A DNA stretch of 64,000 nt from JBLHZY01 sp047631555 (GTDB lineage: Bacteria; Pseudomonadota; Alphaproteobacteria; Rhodobacterales; Rhodobacteraceae). The DNA lies in the NCBI GenBank assembly GCA_047631555.1, contig JBLHZY010000002.1:868001-932000 (forward strand), read 5' to 3'. A program made the position numbers and the translations under genes. A model generated the notes under the pieces. It had not been told where the DNA came from, made no database searches, and saw nothing but the letters and a program-made list of their open reading frames with translations. Below are positions 7,420-17,639 of the stretch, piece after piece. The first letter of the stretch is position 1. Each line of letters opens with the position of its first letter.

Positions 7420-8016
7420 ATGGCAAGCAAATCCCAAGAGCGTAAAGACAAGCTGCGCGACAAGCTGATCGATGCGGCCCAAGCACAGATCATTGCCGGC
7501 GGGCTTCAATCGGTAAAGGCGCGCGATCTTGCCCGGGCGGCCGGTTGCTCCTTGGGGGCTATATATAATGCCTTTGAAGATATGAACGCGCTGGTCATGC
7601 AGGTTAACGGGCGCACCTTTCGCGAGCTGGGCGAGGCCGTTGCTGCCTCGGTTCTGGGGGCGCAGGGGGCAGGGCCAAATGAGCGCCTGATTGTCATGTC
7701 GAACGCTTATCTGGCCTATGCGGCGGCCAATACGCATCGTTGGCGCGCGCTTTTTGATCTGGAAATGTCGGTCGATGGGCCGGTTCCCGACTGGTATTTG
7801 ACGGCGTTGGGGCGACTTTTTGCCAATATCGCCGCGCCCCTGGCCGAGATTTTCCCCGATATGGCGCCGCGAGAATTGGATCTGATGACGCGCGCGCTTT
7901 TCTCTTCTGTGCATGGGATCGTCTTGCTTGGCTTGGAAAAACGCATCTCTGGCGTTCCGTTTGAGAGCATCGAGATGATGATCGCTCAGGTGCTTTCGCA
8001 AATTGGAAACAAATAG
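7420..8016 (+). CDS. TetR/AcrR-family repressor of the psp unit
   Basis: Protein of 198 residues. The N-terminal HTH (about 10-60) reads KLIDAAQAQIIAGGLQSVKA, then RDLARAAGCSLGAIYNAF and EDMNALVM, a standard TetR domain. The C-terminal part is an all-helical ligand/dimer domain. A perfect palindrome TTGAACATAGTTCAA precedes the gene and three variants lie between it and pspA, so it very probably represses both itself and the pspA-yiaAB pair. The inducer is unknown. ATG 7420 is the only good start. Confidence 0.9.
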   Translation: MASKSQERKDKLRDKLIDAAQAQIIAGGLQSVKARDLARAAGCSLGAIYNAFEDMNALVMQVNGRTFRELGEAVAASVLGAQGAGPNERLIVMSNAYLAYAAANTHRWRALFDLEMSVDGPVPDWYLTALGRLFANIAAPLAEIFPDMAPRELDLMTRALFSSVHGIVLLGLEKRISGVPFESIEMMIAQVLSQIGNK

Positions 8017-8020
8017 TTTC

Positions 8021-8093
8021 TTGAACGTTGTTCATATTTGTACTTGAACAGCGTTCACGAATCCCCTATATCCGTTTTGTGAACATTGTTCAT
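8021..8093 (+). promoter_or_regulatory. three TetR operators and sigma70 promoter of pspA
   Basis: Three copies of the GAAC-N3-GTTC palindrome lie at 8021-8035 (TTGAACGTTGTTCAT), 8044-8058 (TTGAACAGCGTTCAC) and 8079-8093 (GTGAACATTGTTCAT). TTGAAC at 8044-8049 and TATATC at 8067-8072, separated by exactly 17 bp, form a good sigma70-type promoter. The middle operator covers its -35 box and the last lies at about the transcription start, so repression by steric block is the simple reading. Confidence 0.75.
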
Positions 8094-8118
8094 GACGTGA
8101 TTGTAAATGGAGGATCAC

Positions 8119-8796
8119 ATGTTTGGAACGCTAAGAACACTCATCGCCGGGCAGAACGCCCGTGCTGAAGAAAACCTTCGCGAGGTCTATTCGATCGAGC
8201 TGATCGACCAGAAAATCCGCGAAGCCCAAGCGGGCCTGAAAGCTGCGAAAGCAACTTTGGCAAGCCTCATGCAGCGCCAATGCGCCGAAAGCCGCCAGAT
8301 TGATACGCTGGATACGCGCTGCAAAGATTTGCTCGTGCGTACCGAGGAAGCGCTTGAAAACAAACGCGAAGATCTCGCTGGCGAGGCGGCCGAGGCCGTT
8401 GCGGAAATGGAGAATGAGCTGCGTATTCGCCGCGAAACATTGGAGCGGCTCGATGCGCGCGTTCTGCAATTGCGCACGTCGGTCGAAAAGACCCATCGCC
8501 GGATCATCGATCTGCGTCAGGGCGCGATTTCGGCCCGGGCTGTGCGCCACGAGCAAGATGTTCAGACACGGCTCAACCGGTCGATCGGCGCCACCAGCCC
8601 GATCAACGAAGCAGAAGAGCTTATCGCCAATGTTTTGAAGCGGGACGATCCGTTTGAGCAGGGCTTGATTTTGGAAGAGATCGATAAGGGTCTCAACCAC
8701 GAGAATATCGCCGACCGGATGGCCGCAGAGGGCATCGGGAAGGGAACAAAAACGACTGCGAACGACGTACTTGAGCGACTGAAGGCGAAGAAGTAG
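8119..8796 (+). CDS. pspA: PspA/IM30-family envelope-stress protein
   Basis: Protein of 225 residues, mostly helical with long coiled-coil stretches between about 20 and 145, as in PspA/Vipp1. The N-terminal amphipathic helix begins MFGTLRTLIAG. Proteins of this family bind stressed inner membranes and stabilise them. The ATG at 8119 is chosen because TGGAGGA lies at the right distance; the ATG at 8107 overlaps that Shine-Dalgarno. No PspF/sigma54 arrangement is present: control appears to be by the upstream TetR repressor. It is followed 65 nt later by the YiaA/B-domain gene. Confidence 0.85.
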   Translation: MFGTLRTLIAGQNARAEENLREVYSIELIDQKIREAQAGLKAAKATLASLMQRQCAESRQIDTLDTRCKDLLVRTEEALENKREDLAGEAAEAVAEMENELRIRRETLERLDARVLQLRTSVEKTHRRIIDLRQGAISARAVRHEQDVQTRLNRSIGATSPINEAEELIANVLKRDDPFEQGLILEEIDKGLNHENIADRMAAEGIGKGTKTTANDVLERLKAKK

Positions 8797-8861
8797 CCGC
8801 CTTTTCAGTGATTTAACTCTTAACCCTCTGGGAGGGGGTTCACTTTTTTAGGAGAAGACAA

Positions 8862-9137
8862 ATGCGTAATGAACAGAATGACAACGGTCTGATTATCTTC
8901 GTTAACTTTGCCGGTGTGGCGCTTGCTTACTTTTTGCTGGCGGTCTCGCTTTGGCTCTCGACGGATGTGCCGCTGAGCACCAAGGGCTACTGGGGCATGG
9001 GCATTGTTTTGCTCACGCTAAGCCTGATCAATGTTGTGAAATACCGCTTTGATGCCCGCGTTTCTGAGGATCGCATTCGCAAGATTGAAGACGCGCGCAA
9101 TGAGCGCCTGTTGGAGGAATACGTGGGGGAGAAGTAA
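8862..9137 (+). CDS. YiaA/YiaB-domain inner-membrane protein
   Basis: Protein of 91 residues with two transmembrane helices (about 9-30 and 43-60), matching the YiaAB two-helix domain, then a charged cytoplasmic tail (RISEDRIRKIEDARNERLL-like) that may form a helix. TAGGAGAAGACAA precedes the ATG. It forms a unit with pspA under the TetR operators and may be the membrane partner of PspA. That role is inferred from position only. Confidence 0.8.
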   Translation: MRNEQNDNGLIIFVNFAGVALAYFLLAVSLWLSTDVPLSTKGYWGMGIVLLTLSLINVVKYRFDARVSEDRIRKIEDARNERLLEEYVGEK

Positions 9138-9168
9138 TCAGTATCCCAGTTTGAGTACCCCTCACGGG

Positions 9169-9199
9169 AAGGCCCTTCGCATCTGCGGGGGGCCTTTTT
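9169..9199 (+). terminator. terminator of the psp unit
   Basis: AAGGCCC (9169-9175) pairs with GGGCCTT (9190-9196), followed by T residues. It overlaps the stop codon of the convergent DUF817 gene. Confidence 0.75.
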
Positions 9200-10028
9200 A
9201 TTTGCGCGGTCCAAGCGCTTCTCGCGAGACCAAGGTCACGGTCGCAAAGGCCACGTAGAGCAGCAGATACCAAGAGCCGAGCTTGGCAAAGCTGACCAGT
9301 TCAAGCCCGTTTTGGCCGGCGTAAATCCATGTTCCGGTGAGGGTTCCGATGTTTTCCGCGAGCCACAGGAAGAAGCTGGAGAGCAGGGCGGCAAGGGGCA
9401 GGGGCATGCGGTAATTGCCGCCGACTGAGAAGTGAATTTGGGTGCGCGCATAAAGGATCACGGTGGCCGCGAAAAGCGCGATGCGGATGTCTGGCAGGAA
9501 GTGATGGGAGAAGAAATTCACATAGATAAGCGCGGCGAGGGCGAGGGTCAGCGGGTAGGGCGGAAAGGGGGTAAAGCGCATCTCAAAGATACGGATCACT
9601 CGCGCCATATAGGAGCCGACAGAGGCATACATAAAGCCTGAAAAAAGCGGAACGCCAGCAAGTTTGAAAATCCCCGGCTCCGGGTAAGCCCATGATCCTG
9701 CGTGTATTTTGAAGATTTCCATCGCCGTGCCGGTGATATGGAACAGCGCAATAACGCGCGCCTCGGCCGGGGTTTCAAGCCGCAATGTGAGGAAGGCGAC
9801 TTGCACTGCTATTGCAAAGAGAAACAGCGCGTCATAGCGCGCGATGGGCCAGTCAGATTGCCAAAAAGCGCGGCTGATCAGGATGGCAGTGAGCAAGAGC
9901 ATCCCAAACAGGCAGGCCCAGCCCTGTTTGAGCACAAACATCACCATCTCAGCGGCAAGATGCGGCAAGCGCGCGCGCACCCAAGCGCCTAGGGTCAGCT
10001 CTAATGCGCGGGTTCTGGTCGGGCTCAT
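9198..10028 (-). CDS. DUF817 integral membrane protein
   Basis: Protein of 276 residues with about eight predicted membrane helices and the DUF817 signature segments FHITGTAMEIFKIHAGSWAYP and FFLWLAENIGTLTGTW. The first 20 residues are basic and cytoplasmic. Function of the family is unknown. ATG at 10028. It lies 95 bp downstream of glyA but is separated from it by a terminator, so it is probably transcribed separately or by read-through. Confidence 0.88.
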   Translation of the reverse strand: MSPTRTRALELTLGAWVRARLPHLAAEMVMFVLKQGWACLFGMLLLTAILISRAFWQSDWPIARYDALFLFAIAVQVAFLTLRLETPAEARVIALFHITGTAMEIFKIHAGSWAYPEPGIFKLAGVPLFSGFMYASVGSYMARVIRIFEMRFTPFPPYPLTLALAALIYVNFFSHHFLPDIRIALFAATVILYARTQIHFSVGGNYRMPLPLAALLSSFFLWLAENIGTLTGTWIYAGQNGLELVSFAKLGSWYLLLYVAFATVTLVSREALGPRK

Positions 10029-10068
10029 GGGCGGCTCACTTAGGCATCAAAGGGGTCAGTTCATGCAA

Positions 10069-10097
10069 AAACGCCGCGCAGGATATGCGCGGCGTTT
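10069..10097 (-). terminator. rho-independent terminator of glyA
   Basis: On the minus strand AAACGCCGCGC (10097-10087) pairs perfectly with GCGCGGCGTTT (10079-10069) around a 7-nt loop, followed by TTGCATG. It lies 27 nt after the glyA stop. Confidence 0.85.
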
Positions 10098-10123
10098 GAT
10101 CTTTAGCATGGTGTGCGCTCGGC

Positions 10124-11419
<1,296 letters not shown>

Positions 11420-11689
11420 CAAAAGTCTCCGGTTTGAGGCAGCGCTTTGGTTTGGGCGTTGTTTAACGCCCTGACAAGCGGGGGGAAAGCCTCGTTTGAT
11501 GCATAATGATGTTGAATGGGGCGCAGATTGGCGCAATCGGGCGCACTTGTTTCGTATGGGCGCGGATGGGGCGGATAGGCGCGCTTTGAACAACCTGTAT
11601 TCATCGGCGCATTCTATGGGTGGCATTCGGGCGCGGGTTTGATAGGTTTTGGACAAAGCCCTTTGCGGGCAAGTGGTTCGCCAGGATAA

Positions 11690-12451
11690 ATGATGCAAAA
11701 ACTCGCCTTTATGGCCAGCACTTCCCAGATTGCGCAGCGCGCGCTTGAACGCTTGAGTGCGCGCTATAGCAATGTCGCGCCTGAGGATGCGGATGTGATT
11801 GTCGCGCTTGGCGGGGATGGGTTCATGCTGCAAACGCTGCATGGCACGATGCATCTGGATACGCCGGTTTATGGGATGAACTGCGGCACCATCGGCTTTT
11901 TGATGAATGAATTTGCCGAGGATGATCTGGATACGCGGGTCGGGGATGCTGTTGAGGAGGTGATTACGCCGCTTGCGATGCATGCGGAATGCGCCGACGG
12001 GACAGAGCATCGCGCCCTTGCGATCAACGAGGTTTCCTTGCTGCGCGCCGGGCCACAGGCGGCAAAGCTGCGCATATCGGTGGATGGGCGCGTGCGGATG
12101 GATGAGCTTGTTTGCGATGGCGCGCTCTTATGTACGCCCGCGGGCTCGACCGCCTATAATTACTCGGCGCATGGGCCGATCCTGCCGATTGGCGCGGATG
12201 TTTTGGCGCTAACTGCGATGGCGGCGTTTCGCCCGCGCCGTTGGCGGGGCGCGCTTTTGCCCAAAGCGGCGATGGTCCGTTTTGATGTCTTGGAGGCCGA
12301 AAAACGCCCTGTCATGGCCGATGCTGACGGGCGCAGCGTTCGGGATGTGCTTTGGGTTGAGATCACCTCGGCGCGCGATGTGGCGCATAGGGTTTTGTTC
12401 GATCCGGGCCATGGGCTGGAAGAGCGGCTCATCCGCGAGCAATTCGTTTAA
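11690..12451 (+). CDS. nadK: NAD kinase
   Basis: Protein of 253 residues that phosphorylates NAD to NADP with ATP. It contains the diagnostic GGDG motif at residues 41-44, the NE motif (113-114), and the CTPAGSTAYNYSA segment. Two adjacent ATG codons (11690 and 11693) are possible; CAGGA lies just upstream. It is slightly short compared with enterobacterial NadK, as usual in alphaproteobacteria. It stands alone between divergent glyA and the convergent regulator gene. Confidence 0.93.
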   Translation: MMQKLAFMASTSQIAQRALERLSARYSNVAPEDADVIVALGGDGFMLQTLHGTMHLDTPVYGMNCGTIGFLMNEFAEDDLDTRVGDAVEEVITPLAMHAECADGTEHRALAINEVSLLRAGPQAAKLRISVDGRVRMDELVCDGALLCTPAGSTAYNYSAHGPILPIGADVLALTAMAAFRPRRWRGALLPKAAMVRFDVLEAEKRPVMADADGRSVRDVLWVEITSARDVAHRVLFDPGHGLEERLIREQFV

Positions 12452-12473
12452 CCGATTGATATAAAGCGGCTAA

Positions 12474-13850
12474 TTACGGCTTGTGGCGCGAGGCTGGCCG
12501 CCCCCATGCTTCGAGCTTGCGATAGAGCGTTGAAGGGGAAACGCCCAATTGGCGCGCTGCCAGCGGGACGGATCCATCAAGGCGCGCGATCGTCGCCTCG
12601 ATCAACTGGCGCTCAATATCTGCAATCGGTTCGCCGACAAGCGCTTGGATTGCCGCCTCAACGCTGAGCTCATCAGAGCCTGCGCCGCCGCGCGTCATAT
12701 GATCGAAAAACTCCTTAGGCAGGGCGGCGCGATTGATCACTGGCCCGTCGCTCAGCACCACAACATTCCACAGGATATTCAGCACTTGGCGCACGTTTCC
12801 GGGCCAGGAATGCTGGAGGAAAAGCTCGCGGACTTGGCCCGAAAGTTTGGGCACAGACCGCCCTTCGCGATTGGCAAGGCGCGCCAGTTTCGCTTCGGCA
12901 ATCTCAATCACATCATTGCCGCGTTCGCGCAGCGGCGGCAGATGGATCGGCAGCACATGCAGGCGATAGTAGAGGTCGGCGCGCAAGCGACCCGCGCGCA
13001 CTTCGGCCAGCGGATTTCGAGAGGTCGAACAGATGATGCGCGTGTTGATCGTTTGCGGGCGCGAGGCCCCAAGCGGGGTCACGCAAGAGGTTTGCAACAG
13101 GCGCAATAGCATCGCCTGCAAGCGCAGGTCCATATCGCAAATCTCGTCCAAAAAGAGCGTGCCGCCATCGGCCTGAAGGGCTGCGCCTTGCTTGTCTTCA
13201 ATCGCGCCGGGGAAGGCGCCTTTGAGATGGCCAAACATCTCGCTTTCCAGAAAACCGGGCGGAATGGCCGAACAGTTGAGCGGAACAAACGGGCCATCAG
13301 AGCGATTGGACAGCGCGTGAATGGCCTCGGCGCAGATCTCTTTTCCGGTGCCGTTTTCGCCCGAAATAAAGACCGTCGCCATCGAGCCCGCGACCGCACG
13401 CACGCGCGCATAGACTTGCTGCATTGCCTCGCTCGAGCCGATAAATCCGCCAAGCGGCGCGCTTTGCAGCGAGGCGGTTTGGCTTGCCTCGGAGCGCGCG
13501 TTCATCACCACGTTGAGCAGATGTTGTTCCTCGATGGGTTTGAGCAGGAAATCAAACGCCCCGGCGCGGATCGCCTCAACCGCGCGGTAAACCGAGCCAT
13601 TGGCGGTAATGACGATGATTTTTGCAAGCGCATGGGCTTCGGTAATCTCGCCAACAAGCTCCATTCCATCGCCATCGGGCAGCATCAGATCCAGCAGGAC
13701 AATATCATGTTTGGTCTGCGCGATCATTTCGCGGGCGGTGGCCATATTTGAAGCCGTTTCAACGGCATAGCCGGAATGGCGCAGAATCGAGGCATAGACT
13801 GTGCGCAGGCTTGACGTGTCTTCGATCAAGAGAATTGGTTTGGAATTCAT
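12474..13850 (-). CDS. NtrC-type response regulator with altered GAFTGA loop
   Basis: Protein of 458 residues: receiver domain (1-120, phosphoacceptor D54 in VLLDLMLP), AAA+ domain (about 135-370; Walker A GENGTGKE 164-171, Walker B GGTLFLDE 229-236) and a C-terminal Fis-type HTH (about 415-450). The sigma54-contact loop reads GAFPGA at 211-216 instead of GAFTGA (codon CCC, 13209-13211). The Thr normally contacts sigma54, so this protein may use sigma70 or act differently. It is coupled to the upstream kinase gene by an ATGA overlap. Architecture is certain; the mode of action is inferred. Confidence 0.93.
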   Translation of the reverse strand: MNSKPILLIEDTSSLRTVYASILRHSGYAVETASNMATAREMIAQTKHDIVLLDLMLPDGDGMELVGEITEAHALAKIIVITANGSVYRAVEAIRAGAFDFLLKPIEEQHLLNVVMNARSEASQTASLQSAPLGGFIGSSEAMQQVYARVRAVAGSMATVFISGENGTGKEICAEAIHALSNRSDGPFVPLNCSAIPPGFLESEMFGHLKGAFPGAIEDKQGAALQADGGTLFLDEICDMDLRLQAMLLRLLQTSCVTPLGASRPQTINTRIICSTSRNPLAEVRAGRLRADLYYRLHVLPIHLPPLRERGNDVIEIAEAKLARLANREGRSVPKLSGQVRELFLQHSWPGNVRQVLNILWNVVVLSDGPVINRAALPKEFFDHMTRGGAGSDELSVEAAIQALVGEPIADIERQLIEATIARLDGSVPLAARQLGVSPSTLYRKLEAWGRPASRHKP

Positions 13851-15391
13851 AGTGTGGAATTTCGATTTGAGGTTTCCGCTTGCAGGTAGGCGATGACGCT
13901 ATGCAAATCAGAAAGGATGATACGGACGCGGGCCTCATTTCCGGCGGGGCCATCCAAATTGAGGCGCGTTTGGAGGGCCTCGCATTGCTCTTGAAGGCTG
14001 CGCGCGGCCAAGGTTCCTGCAACGGCGATAATGACATGGATATGGCGGCGCATGGCTTGGGCGTCAGTCTGCGCGGTTGCACGCTCAAGGCCGGCATGGG
14101 CGGCGCTTAGATCATTGAGCAACCGGGGCAGCAATTCAGGCGCGCTATCGGCGCCAGTGCTGGCGAGAAGCCGTTCTAAGCCTATGGCAATGTTGTTTTT
14201 TTCTAACGACGCTGCGATCGGTTTGGCGCTGCGCATTGCGCGGGTGAGTGGCAGGTTTAGCGCCTGTGCGAGGACATTGGCGAAATCAACGATGCCGATG
14301 ATCGGTTTGGGGATCAGCCGATCAAAGCCCGCCTCTAGGACCGCATCGCGATTGGCGGGCATGGCATAGGCAGAGACGGCAAGAACCATCAGGCGGGGCG
14401 CATCTGTGGCGCTTTCTGTGGCGCGGATTTCGCGGATCAGGTCGAGGCCGGAAAGCACTGGCAGATCGATATCCAGCAGCGCAAGATCATAGCCGCCAGC
14501 GCGTAAAGCCGCTTGTGCTTTGGCCCCGTCGCCAACAACATCGCAGGTTGCGCCCATTTGGATCAGATAGCGGCTCAGGAGCAGTTGATTGGTTTCGCTG
14601 TCTTCGGCCAGTAAAACGCGCTTGCCGCTCAGTTCAGGCAGGATTGCATCGGGCTGAGCGCCTGTGTTGCTGGTATGCCAAGCCGTTTGGGGCAAGGTCA
14701 GCGCGGCCTTGGCGCCGCCCGCTTTGCGATTGCTCAGCGTGATCGTTCCGCCCATCCGGCGCGCCAGATCGCGCGCAATGCGCAGCCCATAGCCAGAGCC
14801 GGGCTGCCCTTCGCCAAAGCTGAGGTTGCGATAGGAGAAAATGCTTTTCAGCCGCTCGTCGGAAAACCCCTCACCGCGATCTTTGACGCAAAAAATCAAG
14901 GCCTTATCTGCGGTTATATCGGCGCTGATCGCTATGGTCCCCTTGCCGCTATAGCGCAATGCATTGGCAAGAAAGTTTGAGAGAATGCGCTCGAGCGAAA
15001 GCCGATTGAGCACAACAAAGCGTGGCAGGTCGACCTTGAGCTCAAGGCGGATATCTTGGCCTCGGTTCGCCTCATAGGCGACCGTTTTCCAGCGCAGCAA
15101 TAGCCCCTCAAACAGGCGCGGCAAATCCACCGGTGCGCCCACATGCTTGATGATATTGCCTTCGCCGGCCACCGCCTCAAGTGCATCCTCCAAGAGGCGC
15201 GCTAGATGATCGGCAGTTGTGCGCAGGCCATCAATTTGCTGGCGCTCGGCTGCTTCCAAACGACCGCGATCAATAAGTCTTAGCCCGCCGATTACATCAG
15301 AAACCGTCGCGCGAATATCGTGAATTAGCAGCGTCAATCTGTTCGGATCGACCACGTTTAATGGCTGGCCCGATAGCCCCTCTTCGTCCAA
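13847..15391 (-). CDS. cytosolic hybrid histidine kinase with REC and HPt-like domains
   Basis: Protein of 514 residues with no membrane segment and no input domain. A short dimerisation region with H24 (LLIHDIRATV) is followed by HATPase boxes (N-box 134-145, DRGEG 171-175, GSGYGL 198-203), a receiver domain (about 257-375, D307) and a C-terminal HPt-like region where H450/H452 lie in RRHIHVIIAVAG. The usual HPt Lys-Gly after the His is replaced by Ile-Ala. The start is a TTG at 15391: no ATG or GTG lies between it and an upstream in-frame stop, and GGGG precedes it. It is the obvious partner of the following regulator (4-nt overlap). Confidence 0.88.
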   Translation of the reverse strand: MDEEGLSGQPLNVVDPNRLTLLIHDIRATVSDVIGGLRLIDRGRLEAAERQQIDGLRTTADHLARLLEDALEAVAGEGNIIKHVGAPVDLPRLFEGLLLRWKTVAYEANRGQDIRLELKVDLPRFVVLNRLSLERILSNFLANALRYSGKGTIAISADITADKALIFCVKDRGEGFSDERLKSIFSYRNLSFGEGQPGSGYGLRIARDLARRMGGTITLSNRKAGGAKAALTLPQTAWHTSNTGAQPDAILPELSGKRVLLAEDSETNQLLLSRYLIQMGATCDVVGDGAKAQAALRAGGYDLALLDIDLPVLSGLDLIREIRATESATDAPRLMVLAVSAYAMPANRDAVLEAGFDRLIPKPIIGIVDFANVLAQALNLPLTRAMRSAKPIAASLEKNNIAIGLERLLASTGADSAPELLPRLLNDLSAAHAGLERATAQTDAQAMRRHIHVIIAVAGTLAARSLQEQCEALQTRLNLDGPAGNEARVRIILSDLHSVIAYLQAETSNRNSTL

Positions 15392-15550
15392 TACATTTAC
15401 CCCAACAAAGCGGGCGCCAACACGCCCTTACGCAGAACATCCCCAATCATTGCACAACGTACAATTGAATTAAGAAACTTTTGTCTTTGTCAGTGTTTCA
15501 CGCATCGGCGAAGAGGGTAAAGGAAACGTTAATACTAGTTAATTAAAACT

Positions 15551-17443
15551 TTATTCTTTTGCATATCCAATGGCTTGCAGGGCAATTCGGATTTCATCCA
15601 AGATGGCCGGATCATCGATGGTTGCGGGCAGTTTGAAGTCTTCGCAATTTGCAATTTTGACCATCGTTGCGCGAAGAATTTTGCCAGATCGAGTTTTTGG
15701 GAGGCGATCAACCACAACGGCCAATTTGAATGCGGCGACGGGGCCGATCTTTTCGCGGACCATTCGAACAACTTCGGTTGTGATCTCATCATGGGGGCGA
15801 TTGACCCCATTGGTGAGGCAGAGAAAGCCAACCGGCAATTGGCCCTTCAGCGCATCGGCCACACCGACAACGGCGCATTCAGCAACATCCGGGTGATCGG
15901 CCAGAACCTCTTCCATGCCGCCCGTGCTCAGGCGGTGCCCGGCGACGTTGATCACATCGTCAGTGCGCGCCATGATCGAGATGTAGCCATCCTCATCAAT
16001 CATGCCCGCATCGCCGGTTTCATAATAGCCGGGGAAATGCTCAAGGTAGCTTTTGCGAAAGCGTTCTTCGGCGTTCCAAAGGGTCGGCAATGTGCCCGGT
16101 GGCAGGGGCAGTTTGATCGCGATTGCGCCAAGCTCGCCCGCGGGCATCGGCTGGCCGCTTTCATCAAGGATTTGCACGTCATAGCCGGGCATTGCAACCG
16201 ACGGCGAACCGATCTTAACCGGCAGTGCCTCAACCCCCATCGGGTTGGCGGCAATGCCCCAACCTGTCTCGGTTTGCCACCAGTGATCGATCACCGGCAC
16301 GCCTAGGATTTTCTGCGCCCAGAGGATCGTATCTGGGTCGGCGCGCTCGCCAGCAAGGTAAACTGCGCGCAGGCAGCTGAGATCATATTTGCCGACGAAT
16401 TCGCCGGTTGGATCCTCGCGTTTTACCGCGCGAAAAGCGGTGGGCGCGGTGAAGAAAGCGCGCACGTTATGTTCAGAGATAACGCGCCAGAATGTGCCTG
16501 CATCCGGGGTGCCAACGGGCTTGCCTTCAAAGACAATCGTGGTGTTGCCGTGGATCAGCGGGCCATAGCAAATATAGCTGTGCCCAACGACCCAGCCAAC
16601 ATCCGAGGCGGCCCAGAAAACATCACCAGGATCAACGTTGTAGATGTTTTTCATCGTCCAGTTCAGCGCGACCAATTGCCCGCCCGTGTGGCGGATAACG
16701 CCCTTTGGTTGGCCCGTCGTGCCGGAGGTATAAAGGATGTATGCGGGGTGATTTCCCTCGACCGGAAGGCAATCGGCGGGCTCGGTGCCAAACTGGAAAC
16801 CGTGCCAGTCAAAATCGCGTCCCTCGATCAATTCGGCGACCTCTTGTTCGCGCTGCAGGATCACGGTGAAATCGAGCTTGTGTTTGGCCATTTCGATGGC
16901 GCCGTCAAGCAGCGGTTTGTAATGAACAACGCGCCCTGGCTCGATCCCGCAGGAGGCGGCGATAATGGCTTTGGGCGTGCAATCATCGATCCGCACGGCA
17001 AGCTCATTTGCGGCAAATCCGCCAAAGACAACCGAGTGGATCGCGCCGATCCGCGCGCAGGCCAGCATCGCCTCAAGCGCCTCTGGGACCATGGGCATAT
17101 AGATGATGACCCGGTCGCCTTTTTCGATCCCCTTGGCGCGCAAAGCACCGGCCAAAGAGGCGACGCGCGCCTGCAATTCAGAATAGGTGATTTCTTGTTT
17201 TGTGTGGGTGACGGGGCTGTCGTAAATGATCGCGGCCTGATCAGCGCGGCCGTTTTTCACATGGCGATCCACGGCGTTGTAGCAAGTATTTACCATGCCA
17301 TCGCTGAACCATTCATAGAGGGGCGCATTGCCATCAAAGAGCGCCTTTGAGGGCATCTTATTCCAGTCGATTGCCTCGGCGGCGTTCATCCAAAAAGCTT
17401 CCGGATCGGCCTTCCAGCCTTCGTAGATATCTTTGTATGCCAT
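15551..17443 (-). CDS. prpE: propionyl-CoA synthetase
   Basis: Protein of 630 residues of the AMP-forming acetyl-CoA synthetase superfamily. The N-terminus MAYKDIYEGWKADPEAFW and the length match PrpE rather than Acs. Motifs present are YTSGTTGQPKG (P-loop-like), WWQTETGW, YETGD, and the C-terminal catalytic lysine in KTRSGKILR. It activates propionate to propionyl-CoA. ATG at 17443 has GAGGAACGC upstream; 18 extra upstream residues in frame are not credible. No 2-methylcitrate genes are in the window, while meaB is, so propionyl-CoA probably enters the methylmalonyl-CoA route. Confidence 0.92.
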   Translation of the reverse strand: MAYKDIYEGWKADPEAFWMNAAEAIDWNKMPSKALFDGNAPLYEWFSDGMVNTCYNAVDRHVKNGRADQAAIIYDSPVTHTKQEITYSELQARVASLAGALRAKGIEKGDRVIIYMPMVPEALEAMLACARIGAIHSVVFGGFAANELAVRIDDCTPKAIIAASCGIEPGRVVHYKPLLDGAIEMAKHKLDFTVILQREQEVAELIEGRDFDWHGFQFGTEPADCLPVEGNHPAYILYTSGTTGQPKGVIRHTGGQLVALNWTMKNIYNVDPGDVFWAASDVGWVVGHSYICYGPLIHGNTTIVFEGKPVGTPDAGTFWRVISEHNVRAFFTAPTAFRAVKREDPTGEFVGKYDLSCLRAVYLAGERADPDTILWAQKILGVPVIDHWWQTETGWGIAANPMGVEALPVKIGSPSVAMPGYDVQILDESGQPMPAGELGAIAIKLPLPPGTLPTLWNAEERFRKSYLEHFPGYYETGDAGMIDEDGYISIMARTDDVINVAGHRLSTGGMEEVLADHPDVAECAVVGVADALKGQLPVGFLCLTNGVNRPHDEITTEVVRMVREKIGPVAAFKLAVVVDRLPKTRSGKILRATMVKIANCEDFKLPATIDDPAILDEIRIALQAIGYAKE

Positions 17444-17639
17444 GGTATGCGTTCCTCCTCTAAGCCCGTTGTAGCCAGCGAAAAGCGCGCCCGGCAAGGG
17501 GACAGACTGCGCTTGAATGTCACTGCCAGCGCTAACAAGCCGCGCTATGGTTTTCGCCTCGCAACTATATTGCTAAACTGGCCCTAAGATCATGCTCTAA
17601 ATGACTCGCGTAATGCGAAGCCTTTTGCGCAAGGTAGCA

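Noticed and set aside
11420..11689. Glycine or SAM riboswitch before glyA
   Set aside because: Only a 7-bp hairpin (11454-11471) is visible; none of the conserved riboswitch core sequences I know could be found.
11420..12010. N-terminal extension of glyA upstream of 11419
   Set aside because: The frame stays open, but the extra residues run antisense to nadK, and the ATG at 11419 has a Shine-Dalgarno and the family N-terminus.
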